Source of the DNA: Gymnothorax reevesii
Taxonomy: Eukaryota > Chordata > Actinopteri > Anguilliformes > Muraenidae
Assembly: GCA_029721435.1 (NCBI GenBank)
Contig: CM056592.1
Span: 36,219,611 to 36,283,610, forward strand
Reading direction: 5' to 3'
DNA length: 64,000 bases
Positions within the stretch are counted from its first letter, which is position 1; each line of letters begins with the position of its first letter. Shown here in pieces: positions 21,280 to 33,110 of the stretch. The notes beneath the pieces were generated by a model, which had not been told where the DNA came from, did no database searches, and saw only the letters and a list, made by a program, of their open reading frames with translations. The translations under genes and the position numbers were made by a program.

Positions 21280-21515
21280 ATTTGTCTGACATCTGGGGGC
21301 TGTGAGTTGGTGTAAACTGAAGTCGATGTCATGTGCGTCCAACCAGCTGGAGAAGCTGTGCGATTTTTGTGAAACGGCACCTCATCCAGCTGGTAGGGGC
21401 CATTTGAAAAAATTGGACTGTGGCCATAATAAGATTAAAAAGGTCAGCAAGAATTTTTTTGGTTTGCTTTCACCACCAAAAGATGCTCAAGACGTGTCAA
21501 AGACTAACTGAAGAA
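21280..21515 (+). pseudogene. Leucine-rich-repeat-like fragment
   Basis: One frame reads LKSMSCASNQLEKL at about 21320-21361 and then HLKKLDCGHNKIKKVSKNFF at 21402-21461. This has the spacing of two leucine-rich repeats (LxxLxCxxNxL). No clean splice sites, start or continuation is visible, and the frame stops at about 21511. It could be an exon of an LRR protein, a fragment of a decayed copy, or chance. Further protein-like but frame-broken stretches follow to about 22010. Confidence 0.3.
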
Positions 21516-22169
21516 TTGCAACGGCACCTTCACACTGGTGGATGAACAAGGAAGGATGGATCTATGGATTCATTCAGGTAACATGAAATTCTAACCTTCT
21601 GTATGTCCTAGCAGAATCTGAGATCAGGTCGATACTTTTCCCATCCCAGACCTCGCAGTTCTGGAGTCCAAGCGCACGCAGTAGTCTCGTCCTCCTGATC
21701 TTAACAGACAGGAGTGTGACCCATCATGATTTTCTGCTGTGGAAGCGACGTTGAGAATTCAGATGTACCCTTCTGTCCAGCACTGTCAGAAATACCAGTC
21801 CCGTCTGCATTTTCATTTCTGCAAGCTTGAACATGTCCATTGTTCTCAGACCTTTTCCAGAAACCGGTTGTCTTGTCCACCAAACTGCCGGCCACAAGAT
21901 CATCATATTGTGGAGAACTATTCAAATTTGGTGCTGTGAGTGCATGGCTGGAGCTCGTTGAAAGGTACCAGAAATATCAAACAGCTTGCGTCGTCTGCTC
22001 CACATGGATGTAGCCATGTTCTTGCATTCTGTCTAAACCCCCCTGAAAATGTGACGTAGCTCGCATACAACTAGAATGCTGTTCACATGCGATCATCATG
22101 GTTTACTGCCAAGCATTTATCCGAGTCTGTGGGATAAATAATCAGTAAGTCAGCATGCTAACACTTACA
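21516..22169. other. Possibly decayed coding-like sequence
   Basis: Plus-strand reading gives stretches such as LFKFGAVSAWLELVERYQKY near 21910-21980, broken by stops. I cannot assign a family. This may be a continuation of the LRR-like fragment. Confidence 0.2.
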
Positions 22170-22300
22170 GCCATTAAATTAATGAGTTACACGTGTAACC
22201 GTTGAGGTAGACACTTGAATTTATTAATTTCATGGTGAAAATCGTTAACATGCTAGCAAAGTATTCATCACATCCCAATAAATCTTTCTTGATATAAATT
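22170..22300 (+). repeat. Diverged dispersed repeat related to 45690-45780
   Basis: 'catggtgaaaatcgttaacatgctagc' here resembles 'aatggtgaaaagcgttagc' plus 'atgctagc' near 45733-45760, and both are followed by 'cacatccca' or 'tacatccca'. The two loci seem to share a short dispersed repeat of unknown type. Confidence 0.35.
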
Positions 22301-22671
22301 TTATTTTTTTTATATTTCTTTGTTCATGAAATATCTTATAATGATCCAATTAGCTTGTAATTACAAAACAAAGTAATTTTAGTAACTAACAACTAAAGTT
22401 GTCCTAAAATATGAACAACTAATGCATACATTTCTGAAAAATGTCACAGTAACGGGGGAGCTTCAGAATAATGGCTTCCCGCATTGAGAAGGCTGGAATT
22501 ACCACAAGAGAATCTGATTTAGTGTATTTTGGGAGGGGGCTACACAGATCGTTGTGCTCAGTGAAAATTCCTCTTTTAATTGAAATATCTTTGTTTTTGG
22601 GGTTCGGTTCCCTTTAAGAGTCAAAAATACAGTAGTGTGCAGTGATGATAATACACTTAACAAAATGAAGA
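22301..22671. other. No feature recognised
   Basis: AT-rich DNA, then a purine-richer patch near 22455-22550. No repeat or gene could be supported. Confidence 0.3.
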
Positions 22672-22696
22672 TTATATATATATATATATATATATA
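22672..22696. repeat. (TA)n microsatellite
   Basis: A pure run of TA dinucleotides. Confidence 0.9.
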
Positions 22697-22724
22697 GTCC
22701 TTTGACTAAAAGTATTATGCATTT

Positions 22725-22849
22725 GCCTTGATGGATTGGTGAGCAGTCCTTGAGTTCTTGGTGCACCATAGTCAGCTGCGATAGGCTCCAGCTCCCCCAA
22801 ACCTGAAGTGAGGAAGAGGTGGTAAAGATGGATGGATGGATGGATGGAT
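22725..22849 (+). mobile_element. LINE/SINE tail ending in (GATG)n
   Basis: The sequence 'agtcagctgcgataggctcc' followed by 'agctcccccaaacctgaag' and then tandem gatg units (22827-22849) matches a very common fish retroposon tail. Rex3-type RTE LINEs end in GATG repeats, so this is probably a 5'-truncated copy. The family is inferred from memory. Confidence 0.55.
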
Positions 22850-23369
22850 TATGCATTTATTTCTGGTCTGAAGTCATCCCAAGGCCACAATAACATTCTT
22901 AATCAGGGCCAAAAAAACCCTAGAGCTCCCTCCTCTTGGATTCTCATTCAAATACTTGTTCATCGAAACAAGAACAACAGAAGAGATCTACAGTTCTTCT
23001 TCTACATATCATGAAAAGGAAGAGCATAAATCCCACATATTAATGCAGATGATGATGACAATTAATTCATTTTATTCATCTTCTTGCCAAAAAGAGTCAG
23101 TGTAAATTCTTTGCATGAAGGTGAGGGAATTCATAATAGAAAACCACAAGATATTAACATTACAGATGCACATCTCAACTTATGATGAACCAAGTAGTTT
23201 TTTTTTTTAAATATGTAACATTGGACAAAATTAATAAAAAAGAAAAACTCTCTTGAGACCAGGCTTTACCCTTTATTTTTTAATATTTGGAATTCATTAA
23301 CGTCCGGAGAATAACAAAATTTGCCAAACATGGAGAAGAGGAACCTGCTTTTAGGGTGCCGGCAGAAAC
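22850..23369. other. No feature recognised
   Basis: AT-rich sequence with short T and A runs. Nothing coding is visible. Confidence 0.35.
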
Positions 23370-23740
23370 AGGCAGATTACACTGAAAGTCATATTATAAC
23401 CATTTTATGGAAGTTATCGCAGTTCCCTGGGATCTTAATGAAATGACTGTGACATGTTTTTGGTGAAAATACCAAAAGAATAAAGTACCACAGCACTCTT
23501 CCCACCCTGTCTGAACAGGCCTGTTCACAACAGCCATTTTGAGCGCCTGCTCCTTTAAATGATAATGAGCCGCCGCTGCCCACATGCTCTACAGGGTGTG
23601 CCGACAGAGAATGGCCAGAGCGCTTGTACAGGAGGCTTGTCCTTCCTATTATTGCCATTGGACTGAAGTTGGCTGCAATTCATCCTGAGAGTGTTCACAA
23701 TATAGTCTTGACTGAACAGGAGTGAATGGGCTAAATTAAT
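23370..23740. other. Candidate conserved noncoding block
   Basis: The stretch is repeat-free with alternating GC-rich and AT-rich words, for example 'ctcctttaaatgataatgag' and 'gagcgcctgctcc'. It resembles vertebrate enhancer sequence. Open frames on the minus strand do not resemble known proteins. Confidence 0.25.
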
Positions 23741-24779
23741 CATTTACACATGCTTCTCGACAAAAAAAGCCGAAATTTATTTTAGTTTTGGCAAATGTAG
23801 TATTGATTACTAGTGTGATTAGAAAAAAAAAAAAACCTAATGCTGTTTTATTTTATCTTACAGGTAGGCAAGTTTGCCTGTAACATGCCAGCATTCTTCT
23901 CACGTGTTACTTCACAACTAAGCTCCTCCTTCGACGGCATCGGGAGGGTCCTGTTAGTGAGTCATGTGACCTCGGTCCAACTTACTTACACTACAAAAAT
24001 CACATGAACACAATCACGTTAATTATGTATCGACTTTTCAATAAATTATATTCCTCATGTATGTTCCAAGTGGTGAAATAATAATTAAAAAAAAAAAAAA
24101 AGTTGAACTATCTTGCAAGCACCCTCCAGCAATTTTACCGCTAGGACCATAGGGGGCATAGCGTTCTTTTTTCTGAGACCCGCCTACTATTTCATGACAT
24201 CTGAGCGGCATTCCATGATGTAGTTAGCTGACACATCACATGCTTGCGCTATCCGTGGGGTCTCCATCGTTTTGACGGATAGTTAGAAAATTTGAGAGGT
24301 GTCCGTCATGCATCCGAGAGCATGTCAGAGAGGGTTTGCGATGTCGGAGAGGGGCTCTGCATGTCTGCGCATTGACGGAGTTGGAACAACTATAAATTAG
24401 GATTAAGAATGGCATTTCTCCCAACTTACAAATTCTTTGGTACGGCTTTGCACTATCGTGGCAACTATTAACATTATTGCAGCAACGTCAATAACTTTCA
24501 AGAAAATTACATGGAATAACTACAGAAGTAGTTACCTCAGCTGTTAGAACAAATTGATATACAGTAAAAAATCAAAGAAAAAGCATGATAATTTTTTTAT
24601 ACATTTCCATTGCTGCAGTTTTTCCACAGTCAGTTAAAAATTGCTATTCATTTCAGGAAAGGATACGTTGTCAGTCCTGCATTATTAGTTACCCTGGTTG
24701 GAAAAGCGGGCCGAAACGAAATGGTTAGCATGTAAGTGCAAGTTTTCGCCGACTGCAGCGAGGACATGGCCATCTAAAA
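23741..24779. other. No feature recognised
   Basis: A-runs lie near 23822 and 24090. A GC-richer patch at 24120-24420 may be part of a transposon, but no terminal repeats were found. Confidence 0.3.
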
Positions 24780-25110
24780 TAAACTAAATCCACTCAGCTC
24801 CTCGGTCCTCTGAGGCTGGGGGCCAGTGTAACGATCTGTGCTGGCCTGCGCAGCCAGAAGAATCTTTTGATATTTGATAAGCGGTATTTATCCATTAAGT
24901 TCATCCATGCTGAATGCGTGGATGTCTGAGGTATGTGTGGAGTTATGTGTGCATCAATGGGCGCTGTAAATATGACACTAAAATTTACATCATTCAATGC
25001 ACTAATTCTCCATGATTGCTGTGAAAAAAAAACTCCTTCAACATGGATCCTCCACTTTCTGCTAAATACATTATTGTCACATTTAATTTGCACTTGACTC
25101 ATTTCACTTA
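24780..25110. other. Candidate conserved noncoding block
   Basis: Repeat-free sequence of balanced composition. A 102-codon minus-strand frame covers it but resembles no known family. Enhancer-like by texture only. Confidence 0.2.
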
Positions 25111-26990
25111 AACTAGCAGCGAAAAAAAGTGATGTGGCAGGATTACTGACTTATGGTGTGTCAGTATATTTCAAGAAGTGTGTTAAACAGAAGTACTTCC
25201 CATCCATGACCGACTGAAAGAAAACAAAAAACCTACGATCAGCATATTCAGTCAATCCATGGATGTCTTAAGCATGTCTAATAGTTATAGATATTATTAT
25301 TGAGCGGTCACACTCAAACACATATTCAAATCTGTTCAAAGTAAGATGAAACAACCGAGAGCCAAAACTGCTTACTTGTTTTATTTCTTTCATGTCTCTG
25401 AAAACAGGGGAAAGGGGGGGGGGGGATGCTCATTTATGGTTTCTTTCACTTATTGAATGATGGGCCATTGCTGAGGTGGCTTAACGACTTGATTCCCAGC
25501 ACAATTGTGGGAACAAGGCAACAGATTTATGACAGCGGCTCATGACCATCAACTTTGCTGTGTGTGCTATGGATTGGCGCTCTCATGGTAGAGAGTTAGA
25601 GGGCACAGGAGGGAGGGAGAGAGATATGGAGAGGGAGAGAGAGAGATTAACCTCTGTGGCACTCCTCCATTCAATATTGACTACATGCAGAGAATGACTG
25701 GGGGATGAAAATGAAGACAAAGCCAAAGAAAGCATAAAAAATGAATTTAACCTTTACTTCCAACCTCACCACAGATACAGTCAAGCTGTGCTGGGTCACA
25801 TAGCAGCTATTCTGTTCACTGAATTTTAAGCAAGTTAAGAAAAGGTTTTTTAAAAAGGACTACTCCAAATGTTAAATTTTCCGTACATTTTATTGGTCAA
25901 GAAATGCTTCAGGAGGTAACACGGTAATATAGACATTATAAAGTAACAGAGTAAGGATTTGCAGCCCAACTACACAAACCGCTCACAAAACACCAAAGTT
26001 GTGGTGTAACCTTAATCCACCCATAAGCGAGCGTTTGCAAACTTATTATTTCGCTGAGTTGAGAGTGACTGCAGAATCCAGTCCTACAAGGGAAAAATGG
26101 ACGGAGAGGCTCAGGACAGAAGAGGTACACATGCAGTTCACTGCTGTCTTCTCACAGAGGGAGTACGGACTCCTGAGAACAAGAGTGGTCTAACTCCATT
26201 TTTCATAGTTTTGAGATAATCTATGCAATAAATAAATGGAACATTTAAGTAGCAATATCTGGGCCTAACAAAAATAAAAAAGTGAGATATAACACTAAAG
26301 CACTAGGGGGCTCATATTCCTTCAGATTTATAATCACTCCTCTTTTTTTTGCCATTAATGCTAACTGTAGGAAGCGTTACATGGCAGCAGATCAGAAGCC
26401 TCCAAGCTCAGTCCCTGTACCTTGTACACTTTCTGTGCATTGCCAATTTCCACGCGTAATTTCAGGTTAGAGTCTGCTGCAGCAAATAGCTGTACATTTC
26501 AACAACTTTAGTATTTATCATAGGGGTAAAAATCATAAAATCGTTTACAGCCCCGCAAATAGGCAAAGCGCAGAATGCACTTCACGGTTCTGTGCTATGA
26601 AAACACTGCAATAAAATGGGCATCGGCCTATTGGCCTAACTTGTGTATAAACAGCGCACATTTGCTTGACAAACAGAGTCAGAACAGTCTGCAAAATGTA
26701 AGAGCATTAACATCCAAAAAACACCACAAAAAGTTTTTTTTTTCCACATACATTTTCAATGAAGTTGATTTAAATACAGTAAATACGTCCAGATGAATGA
26801 CTGTCGTCAAACCTAATCGGGGTGAAGAACCAACACCTGTTACATGTGGAGTGCTCTCGGAGTGAATCTTCTGTTAATTATGAAAATGACTGAGAACAGG
26901 TCAGGATTTATCATCGTTTTAAACGGAAGTTTTGAGCAACCTAACTCTCTGTTCTTGTTCCGCTACTTACTGAATTTAGCCCATGATTTC
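25111..26990. other. Unassigned; G10 and GA-rich runs
   Basis: A G10 run lies near 25415-25424 and a GA-rich purine tract near 25607-25646. The rest, including 25920-26900, shows no feature I can name. Confidence 0.35.
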
Positions 26991-26997
26991 ATCGCTG

Positions 26998-27240
26998 TTA
27001 GATTGTATATGGAGAGAAACCGTGTCTTCGGTAGCCAACCATGATAATTACTTTGCACTCCGTCACATCATATCTTTTTCCTGCTTTCACGCTGTTCATT
27101 CTCTTACCTTTGTTTACAACCATAAGTTTAAAATTCGCATCATAACTTCTCCTCTGATTTTTTTTTGACCTGACCGACTTTGGAAGCACTTTTTTCAAGT
27201 GGATCTCTGTGCCCTGGCTGCATCTTTCAGTCATTCAGTA
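26998..27240 (-). pseudogene. Fragment of a pogo-like transposase N-terminus
   Basis: The minus-strand frame contains RRSYDANFKLMVV followed by KAGKRYDVTECKV. This resembles the Brinker-type helix-turn-helix that begins many fish pogo/Tigger-type transposases (RRSYDANFKL...AAARKF.V.E..V). The frame stops after 78 codons with no DDE region downstream. It is therefore either a remnant or a separate exon. The family assignment rests on one motif. Confidence 0.45.
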
Positions 27241-27511
27241 GCTTATGCAAATGCAGGCTAACACACCCACTCCAGCCGACTTGTTTACAAGATCACGCTA
27301 GGGTCACACTTCTCTAAACACTGACAGAGAGAAAGGGTAACTATTTATACCCCGAATTTAAGACGCGGCGTGATTTCAGGCATTTTTCAAGGGACAAATA
27401 TCTTATATTTGGATCAATACGATACACATATGCACTGTTGTTGATTATTTGCTGGTTGTTACTGTTATATTTTCACTATGAATTTGATTTGATTGAAGAA
27501 TTTGTATTTTT
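27241..27511. other. No gene; octamer-like word
   Basis: A 'ttatgcaaatgc' word near 27243 contains the octamer core ATGCAAAT. Nothing else is recognised. Confidence 0.25.
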
Positions 27512-27994
27512 TATCCCCCGCAACAATGTTGTTGCGAGGGATATAAAAATGGGGTCCTTCCGTCTGTCAGTCCGTCCGTCCGACACATTTGTTGTCCGGG
27601 CTATAATTTTGAAACTAATGATTCAATTCTGATCATATTTGGCATTGACGCGTAAAACTACATAAAGGTGTGTCATGAAAAACAATTTTGAAAATATCTT
27701 CACAATTGTTCGCGTTTTGGGTCAAAAAGCGTCAGATTTGTGGGAAATCTGTAATGTGTACTGTCTTGGCAATAAATTTGAAACTAATCATCCGATCGTG
27801 ATCATATTTCGCATCGAGGTGACACAAAGGTGCATCGTGACAACAATTTGGTATAATTTTCTGAGTTTTCAGAACTCTCTGGCCTATTTATTTTGCCAGG
27901 AAATTAACAGCTTTGCGATTAGTACAGTTCTTTAGAAATCTAAATGCATATAAACATTCTCTATTCAAAAATGCAATGCCAGTTGCGGGGGATA
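27512..27994. mobile_element. Element with 13-bp terminal inverted repeats
   Basis: The segment begins tatcccccgcaac and ends gttgcgggggata, a perfect 13-bp inverted repeat over a 483-bp span. A small hairpin (cgcaacaa/ttgttgcg) lies at the left end, followed by 'gtccgtccgtccg'. Two internal copies of 'ttgaaactaat' with similar context suggest an interior duplication. The 'ccgtccgtccg' style is shared with widely dispersed animal repeats. Class unknown. Confidence 0.5.
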
Positions 27995-28059
27995 TTGCTT
28001 GACAATGTCAGCAGCTTGTTTTTTTATTTATCTATTTTATTTCGCACTATCACTACTGC

Positions 28060-28155
28060 TAACATTGGTGTTATTACATACAATAGTGATTTGGCAATAC
28101 TGTTAATGTAACGGTCATGCCAATAAAGCCAGTTAGAATTGAATTGAATATACAG
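28060..28155 (+). mobile_element. Possible LINE tail
   Basis: 'catgccaataaagccag' followed by repeated 'aattgaatt' resembles fish LINE 3' tails with a short tandem end. No upstream coding remnant is visible. Confidence 0.35.
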
Positions 28156-28884
28156 AGGAAATGCACATAGCCTGAGAGCACAGCTGGAGGACAGAGGCAA
28201 TAAACATCACCAAAGTGCTTAGAGAAAATGGCTGAATGGAGTACTTATGCTGATATCCCCCAATCCTGGGCAGATTTATATTTTTCTGCAACTCTGTCTG
28301 AACTCTGAGCTCAGAGCAATGGGATTACTGAGGATGTTTTGGAAGGATTCTGAGCAAACACCCCCCCCCCCATCCCTTATGACAAAAAATGAACAGTCAG
28401 GTTCTGTTATTTTCAAACAAACAAAGCTGAGCTAGATCAGAGTATTTGCACAAACCCAAACACTGCTTATCCTGGGTATTCTGTTGTCACAGAGAATCTT
28501 GACAACAGTTTCCATAGCTTGTGTTTCCCTCCACAGTTAATAACCCACACAAGCCTGCTCCAGCAAACCAGAACCGTTTTTTACAGAAAACAGTCCAAAA
28601 TGAATCAGCGATGGTGCTCCAAAGCGTATTTGAAATGTACTTATCTTTTCACACTGGACTACATTTCTAGAGGCCATTTTCTTCAAACCACAAAAGGGCA
28701 GCTGGTTTTTACTTTAGTACGCAGAGGGAGTGGAGGAAAGACGTCGTTTAGTGTGACTAATCAGGTGTGAAAACATAAAGCCTGTCGTTAATTTTTAACA
28801 TAACGGGCGAAAATGGGGATGCGGCCCAGAGGTAGGTGATGCATTTAAAATAACTGATTAAAAACCAAAAGGGCACTCAGTAGA
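28156..28884. other. No feature recognised
   Basis: A C10 run lies near 28361-28370. Otherwise unique-looking DNA. Confidence 0.35.
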
Positions 28885-29716
28885 GAACCATCTTAAACCA
28901 TCTTGAACCATCTTATGTACGCTGATGACTGTGTAATTTTTAGCCCTAGCTCAGCTGGTCTGCGGCAGCTCCTTAATGTATGCTCTATGTATGGGGAGCA
29001 ACAAGATATAAAGTATAATGAGCTTAAAAGTGTGATCATGATATGCAGAACCATGGAAGGTAAGTATATGACTTTCCCTGACTTTAAACTCTCAGGAAGG
29101 GTCTTAAACATCTGTAGGGAAGTGAAATATCTGGGACATGTGATTACTGACCAACTGACAGATGATGAGGACATTTATCGGCAATGTTGTATGTGCAAGC
29201 AAATGTATTGGCACGAAAATTTGGTAACTGCTCTGTTAGTGTGAAGTTGACTCTCCTCAAAGCATATTGTTCACCTATGTATACTGCACATTTATGGTTA
29301 AACTATAAAGAAGCTAGCCTCCAGAGATTACAAGTGGCCTACAACGATGCGCTGAGGATACTGCTAAAAAGGCCCAGATGGACAAGTGCAAGTGAGATGT
29401 ATGTGAGTGCTGGAGTCAATACACTGAATACAGTGTTGAGAAACATAATGCACAGATTCATCTGCAGGTTGAATGACTCAAAAAACCATAATGTTGTGGC
29501 AATAGTAAGTATTTTATACAGTGACACTCGCTGCACATCTCAGTATTGGAAGCACTGGTATAAATGTCTCTTGAAAATGAGTCAATAGAATATTTTTAAG
29601 TTTGTATGTTGTCTGTACTGACTTTTTTTTTTTTTTTTTGTGTGTGTTACTTGTTTTTGTGTTTTTTAAGGAGGATGGACCTTTGAGTCTGTAATAAAGC
29701 ATCAATCAATCAATCA
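28885..29716 (+). pseudogene. 5'-truncated LINE reverse transcriptase fragment
   Basis: The first frame starts at the polymerase active-site motif YADD (28918-28929). It continues through SSAGLRQLLNVCSMYGE and VKYLGHVITDQ. A change of frame near 29185-29240 leads to a second frame with LARKFGNCSVSVKLTLLKAYC, LQVAYNDALRILLKRP and MHRFICRL, ending at a stop at 29586-29588. These are typical of the palm-to-thumb region of jockey/CR1-like fish LINEs. The element lacks its endonuclease and most of the RT. It ends in 'aataaagc' plus tandem atca units (29692-29716), as an LINE tail does. The frameshift makes it inactive. Confidence 0.8.
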
Positions 29717-29915
29717 TACCTCCGCCATGCCACTTGTTTGAATGACTGTGGTCAAAATCAATAGGGTCCAGCCCCGATGTAATGGCGACCCACCCACAAA
29801 ATTTCAGAGAAATCAATTCATCGCTTTTTTGAGTTATCTTGTACAAAAACAGACAGACAGACAGACAGACAAACTGATGCCCGCAAAAACACAACCTCCT
29901 TGGCAGAGGTAATGA
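29717..29915. repeat. Dispersed repeat with (CAGA)n core
   Basis: A tandem caga run (29850-29871) is followed by 'aacctccttggcagaggtaa'. This pairing is seen in many fish genomes (from memory). The repeat abuts the LINE tail directly. Confidence 0.45.
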
Positions 29916-30310
29916 TTTAAAAAAGTTCAAATATTGCATGCCCAGGTTGGTCAAGCTACCAAAGCAGTCAAGAAGTCATTTAATGCTGAATTCATGTGGA
30001 GATTTCAAATGAACAACAGTACGAGAGAGAGCATGGATGGTAAGACCTAAAAATGTTCCTTTCCATCTGTCAACAGCCTGCCCATCTGTCGCGCCTCTGT
30101 GATTTCTCAACTTCATGTTAAATTTAAGCCTCTTTCCCAACTATAGGCTGACATCATCGCCTCCAAATTCAATATAGTCCCTCTCCTCCAACCAAGAGCG
30201 ATCTGTTCTACCACACCCAACAGTTAACGTGTTTCAACCACTTCATGGTATCATCCGACAGTTGAGTTCCATTGTTGTCTAATCCCCTACAAATCACACC
30301 TCTAATATAA
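29916..30310. other. No feature recognised
   Basis: Unique-looking DNA with C-rich patches. No signal could be supported. Confidence 0.35.
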
Positions 30311-30486
30311 CCCTTAAGTGCTGAAATATATTTTTAAAAAATATATCAATTTAATTATCCTGTGCTGTTGAAAACCTATCATGTGGCGACTTGACAACAA
30401 GTCACCCCATGATAGGTTTTCAACAGCTTTGATTTTGGTATCTTACATCATTGAGTAACAATAGCTGCATTTAGCGCTCTGAGGGT
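30311..30486. mobile_element. Palindromic MITE sharing its end with the 38.9-kb transposon end
   Basis: The outer ends read cccttaagtgct and, inverted, accctcagagcgct. The centre (30364-30427) is an inverted repeat with perfect 20-bp arms extended imperfectly to about 31 bp. The right arm CATGATAGGTTTTCAACAGC is identical to 38827-38846. Flanks are ataa and tgaa, each one change from TTAA, which would suit Kolobok-type transposons. That class is inferred. Confidence 0.65.
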
Positions 30487-30569
30487 TGAACATCCCCACT
30501 TATACTAAAAATCTAAAAAAAATCTCCCACCATTTAATTGAAAGTGGCCTTTCGATAAAGCGAAGACTC

Positions 30570-31480
30570 TGACTGCTCCACTCAAACTTAATATACTGCT
30601 GGGGGAATATCTGAGCGCGGGATTGTGATAGAGAGATGAAATGACCTTGGAGAGGTTTTCCCTACGCCTGACAGGGAGATAAAGCGGCAGCGTGGGAGTC
30701 TTTCACAGGCTGCTCTTTCTGAGGGCTGATTGTGCTTGACTGTTGCTCCAGTTCTTGATTGCTGTGATGCCATAATGCAATCACTGCCTACTTATCAAAC
30801 ATCTGCAGAAACGAGAAGTTCGAGGAGGAGGAAGGGCAGGATTATAACAAGGCAGGAGAGGGTCACGTGACCATTTATCAATCCACGAGCCCGCCGGGGT
30901 GGACATCGATATATGGTTCCTTTGGAATTAACTGCACAAATCATTCTCGTTATGGAGTATACATTCATTAAATTCTTGCTGTTTAGGATCAGGTGACGTA
31001 GACAACGTTTCCAGTTATCTTCGTCCTCAACTGCGGGGCTAATATTCTGGAAACTATCAGTGAACGACAAAGGACAATCGCATTTTGGCTTTTATCATAC
31101 ACTTCTTTTTTTTTCAACCTCCCGAAATGAGATGTTTTTATTCAGATCAGGGATCAAAGTTGTTCGCCTGGGTTCCTTTCAGTACTGCATAATGTGATTG
31201 GGGGCGAGATGTTTGCAATGGATTGCATAACTGTAGGTGCGGTCGGCCGTAGAAAAACCAAGATTTTATTAAATAAATCTCTCTTCAAGTCTGTTAATCC
31301 ACATTGCAGCACTTCGTAGAAGAATAATTCATGGCAATGGCACCAGACCTTAAAAGAAAAGTAGGTGAGGTATTCCGTCATCAAGAATCATGCGCTGTTG
31401 TCACGTTTTTGACGACAGCCTACACAAATTATCTCGATGAATTATGCAGCGTTGATTAAAAATCCAGCCTCCATTTAGTT
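30570..31480. other. Candidate conserved noncoding block
   Basis: A long repeat-free interval of balanced composition with homeodomain-like cores, E-box-like 'cacgtg' near 30864, and AT words such as 'cgttgattaaaaatcc' near 31451. Resembles regulatory DNA. No convincing exon on either strand. Confidence 0.3.
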
Positions 31481-31589
31481 CGTCTTAATAATGGATTACC
31501 TGCTTTAAATTAAAAGACTGTATGAAAGGGAAGACAAATAGAATCTTTTTTTCTGTTTGTTTCTTATTTTGCTTTCTATATTTCTCTAT

Positions 31590-32000
31590 TCTGTGGGCAT
31601 ACTAGGGCACTATATGGTGGTCATGGCGTTGGCGGTTGGGGGTTAAACCTGGAGACAGAAGTACATCACCCCCATGGGTTACACCATTTCCTTGTACTGC
31701 TGGTGGGGGAAGGATTTATTTAGCCAATTAAACTGGAGGATAATTAGATTGTTAGATTTGGAGGGTCAGATAGGCAATTTGTCCAGGACATCAAAGGCCC
31801 TATGCTTTTAGCGATAAGTGCCATGGGGTATTTAAAATCATTAATAACCCGCACTGAGTCAGGACCTTCATTTAAAATCTCATCTGAAATATGAAATTTC
31901 CTGCAGCCCAGAGTCCTTCTTAATTTGCTGTTTTTCTCCTCTACTCAGCCCAGAGGAAAGAGCGCCCCCTTCTGGTCCACCAATGTCAAGCATGGCGGTA
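31590..32000. other. Candidate conserved noncoding block
   Basis: Contains 'ttagccaattaaactggagg' and 'gataattagattg' near 31719-31751 and 'atttaaaatcattaataacc' near 31830. The interval is repeat-free and enhancer-like in texture. Confidence 0.3.
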
Positions 32001-32420
32001 AAATGCAATTTCAGCGGGCTGCAATCTGTATATTTTGCACAGTTTCAGGTTAAACTCAAAAGCATCTTTCTAAGAATGAGCAAAATATAATTTTCTTCAA
32101 AAAAATACACTGGTAATAATAATGTTCCAAAAAAAAAAGGTTTTTTGTTTACTTTCAAAACCAATGGCAGTATCACTGTACATCCATCCTATTAAATTAT
32201 TGAATTTCATCAGTGTTACAGCTCAGTCTGTCGATTCACGAAGCCAAAATGTTACAGTCGTAATACTGCTTAATAGTATAATACTTAAGGACCAGACCAT
32301 GCTAATTTAATACACACTCACCCTTTCTTTTGCATGCCCCCTGGCCTAACAATATCGTAGTGGTCTGAAATTAATAATGTCTACAAAAGGTTTGACACAA
32401 TGACACAATTCATTAAAAAC

Positions 32421-32502
32421 CCACACACACACACACACATACGCACACACACACACACACACACACATATACATACGCATGCGCACACGCACACACACAC
32501 AT
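32421..32502 (+). repeat. (CA)n microsatellite, interrupted
   Basis: CA runs broken by 'atacgca' and 'tatacatacgcatgcg'. Repeat-coded Thr/His and Cys/Val frames on the two strands are artefacts. Confidence 0.9.
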
Positions 32503-32649
32503 ACTGCCAAGCTGGAATTTCACTAGAGTCCATACATTGTAAAATACAAATCCCCAGAGTTTTCATATGTTACCAGTCATACCACAGTGTTGCACAACAA
32601 AGATTATCAATTGCCGAAATTCAATTTCACATTCTGCTCACGTGTACTA

Positions 32650-33110
32650 ATGACGGCTGACTCCCTGATCTCCCACCGTCGCAAGAAACAAATCAAACTT
32701 CGTCTCTTGATCCTTTCCTGCCGCTCCAGTGCTCTCATCTTGCCCAGATGGGAAGCTCTGGGGAGACGTTCCAAAAATCATTCTTTAATTTGTCAAACAG
32801 CGCACTATGAACAACTCCACGACGTCATTAATCAAATGATCCAGATTGCAGGAAGGAAGTTAACCAGATTACACTGCTGAAGTGCCACTAGATTGTGGCA
32901 AGTGGGATGGACTGCAAGTGCGCATTTTCATTTAAAGTCCGGGGACTGATTAGACTTATTAAGCCGTGTCTGACGGCCAAAGCAATGCAGTGAGGAGCAG
33001 TGATAAGTGCAACGCAACTGCCTTTGCAAGTTTCAGAGCAACGTAGCGGTCATTTTCCCATCCAGCACCCGCATTATTTAAAGAACAAATGAAGAGTTTG
33101 TTTCGGAAAC
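32650..33110. other. Candidate conserved noncoding block
   Basis: Repeat-free sequence with 'cgacgtcattaatcaaatg' near 32820 and 'gactgattagacttattaag' near 32945. Enhancer-like by texture. Confidence 0.25.

Noticed and set aside
23741..24779. Possible transposon in the GC-richer patch at 24120-24420
   Set aside because: No inverted ends or target duplication could be found, so no element is called.
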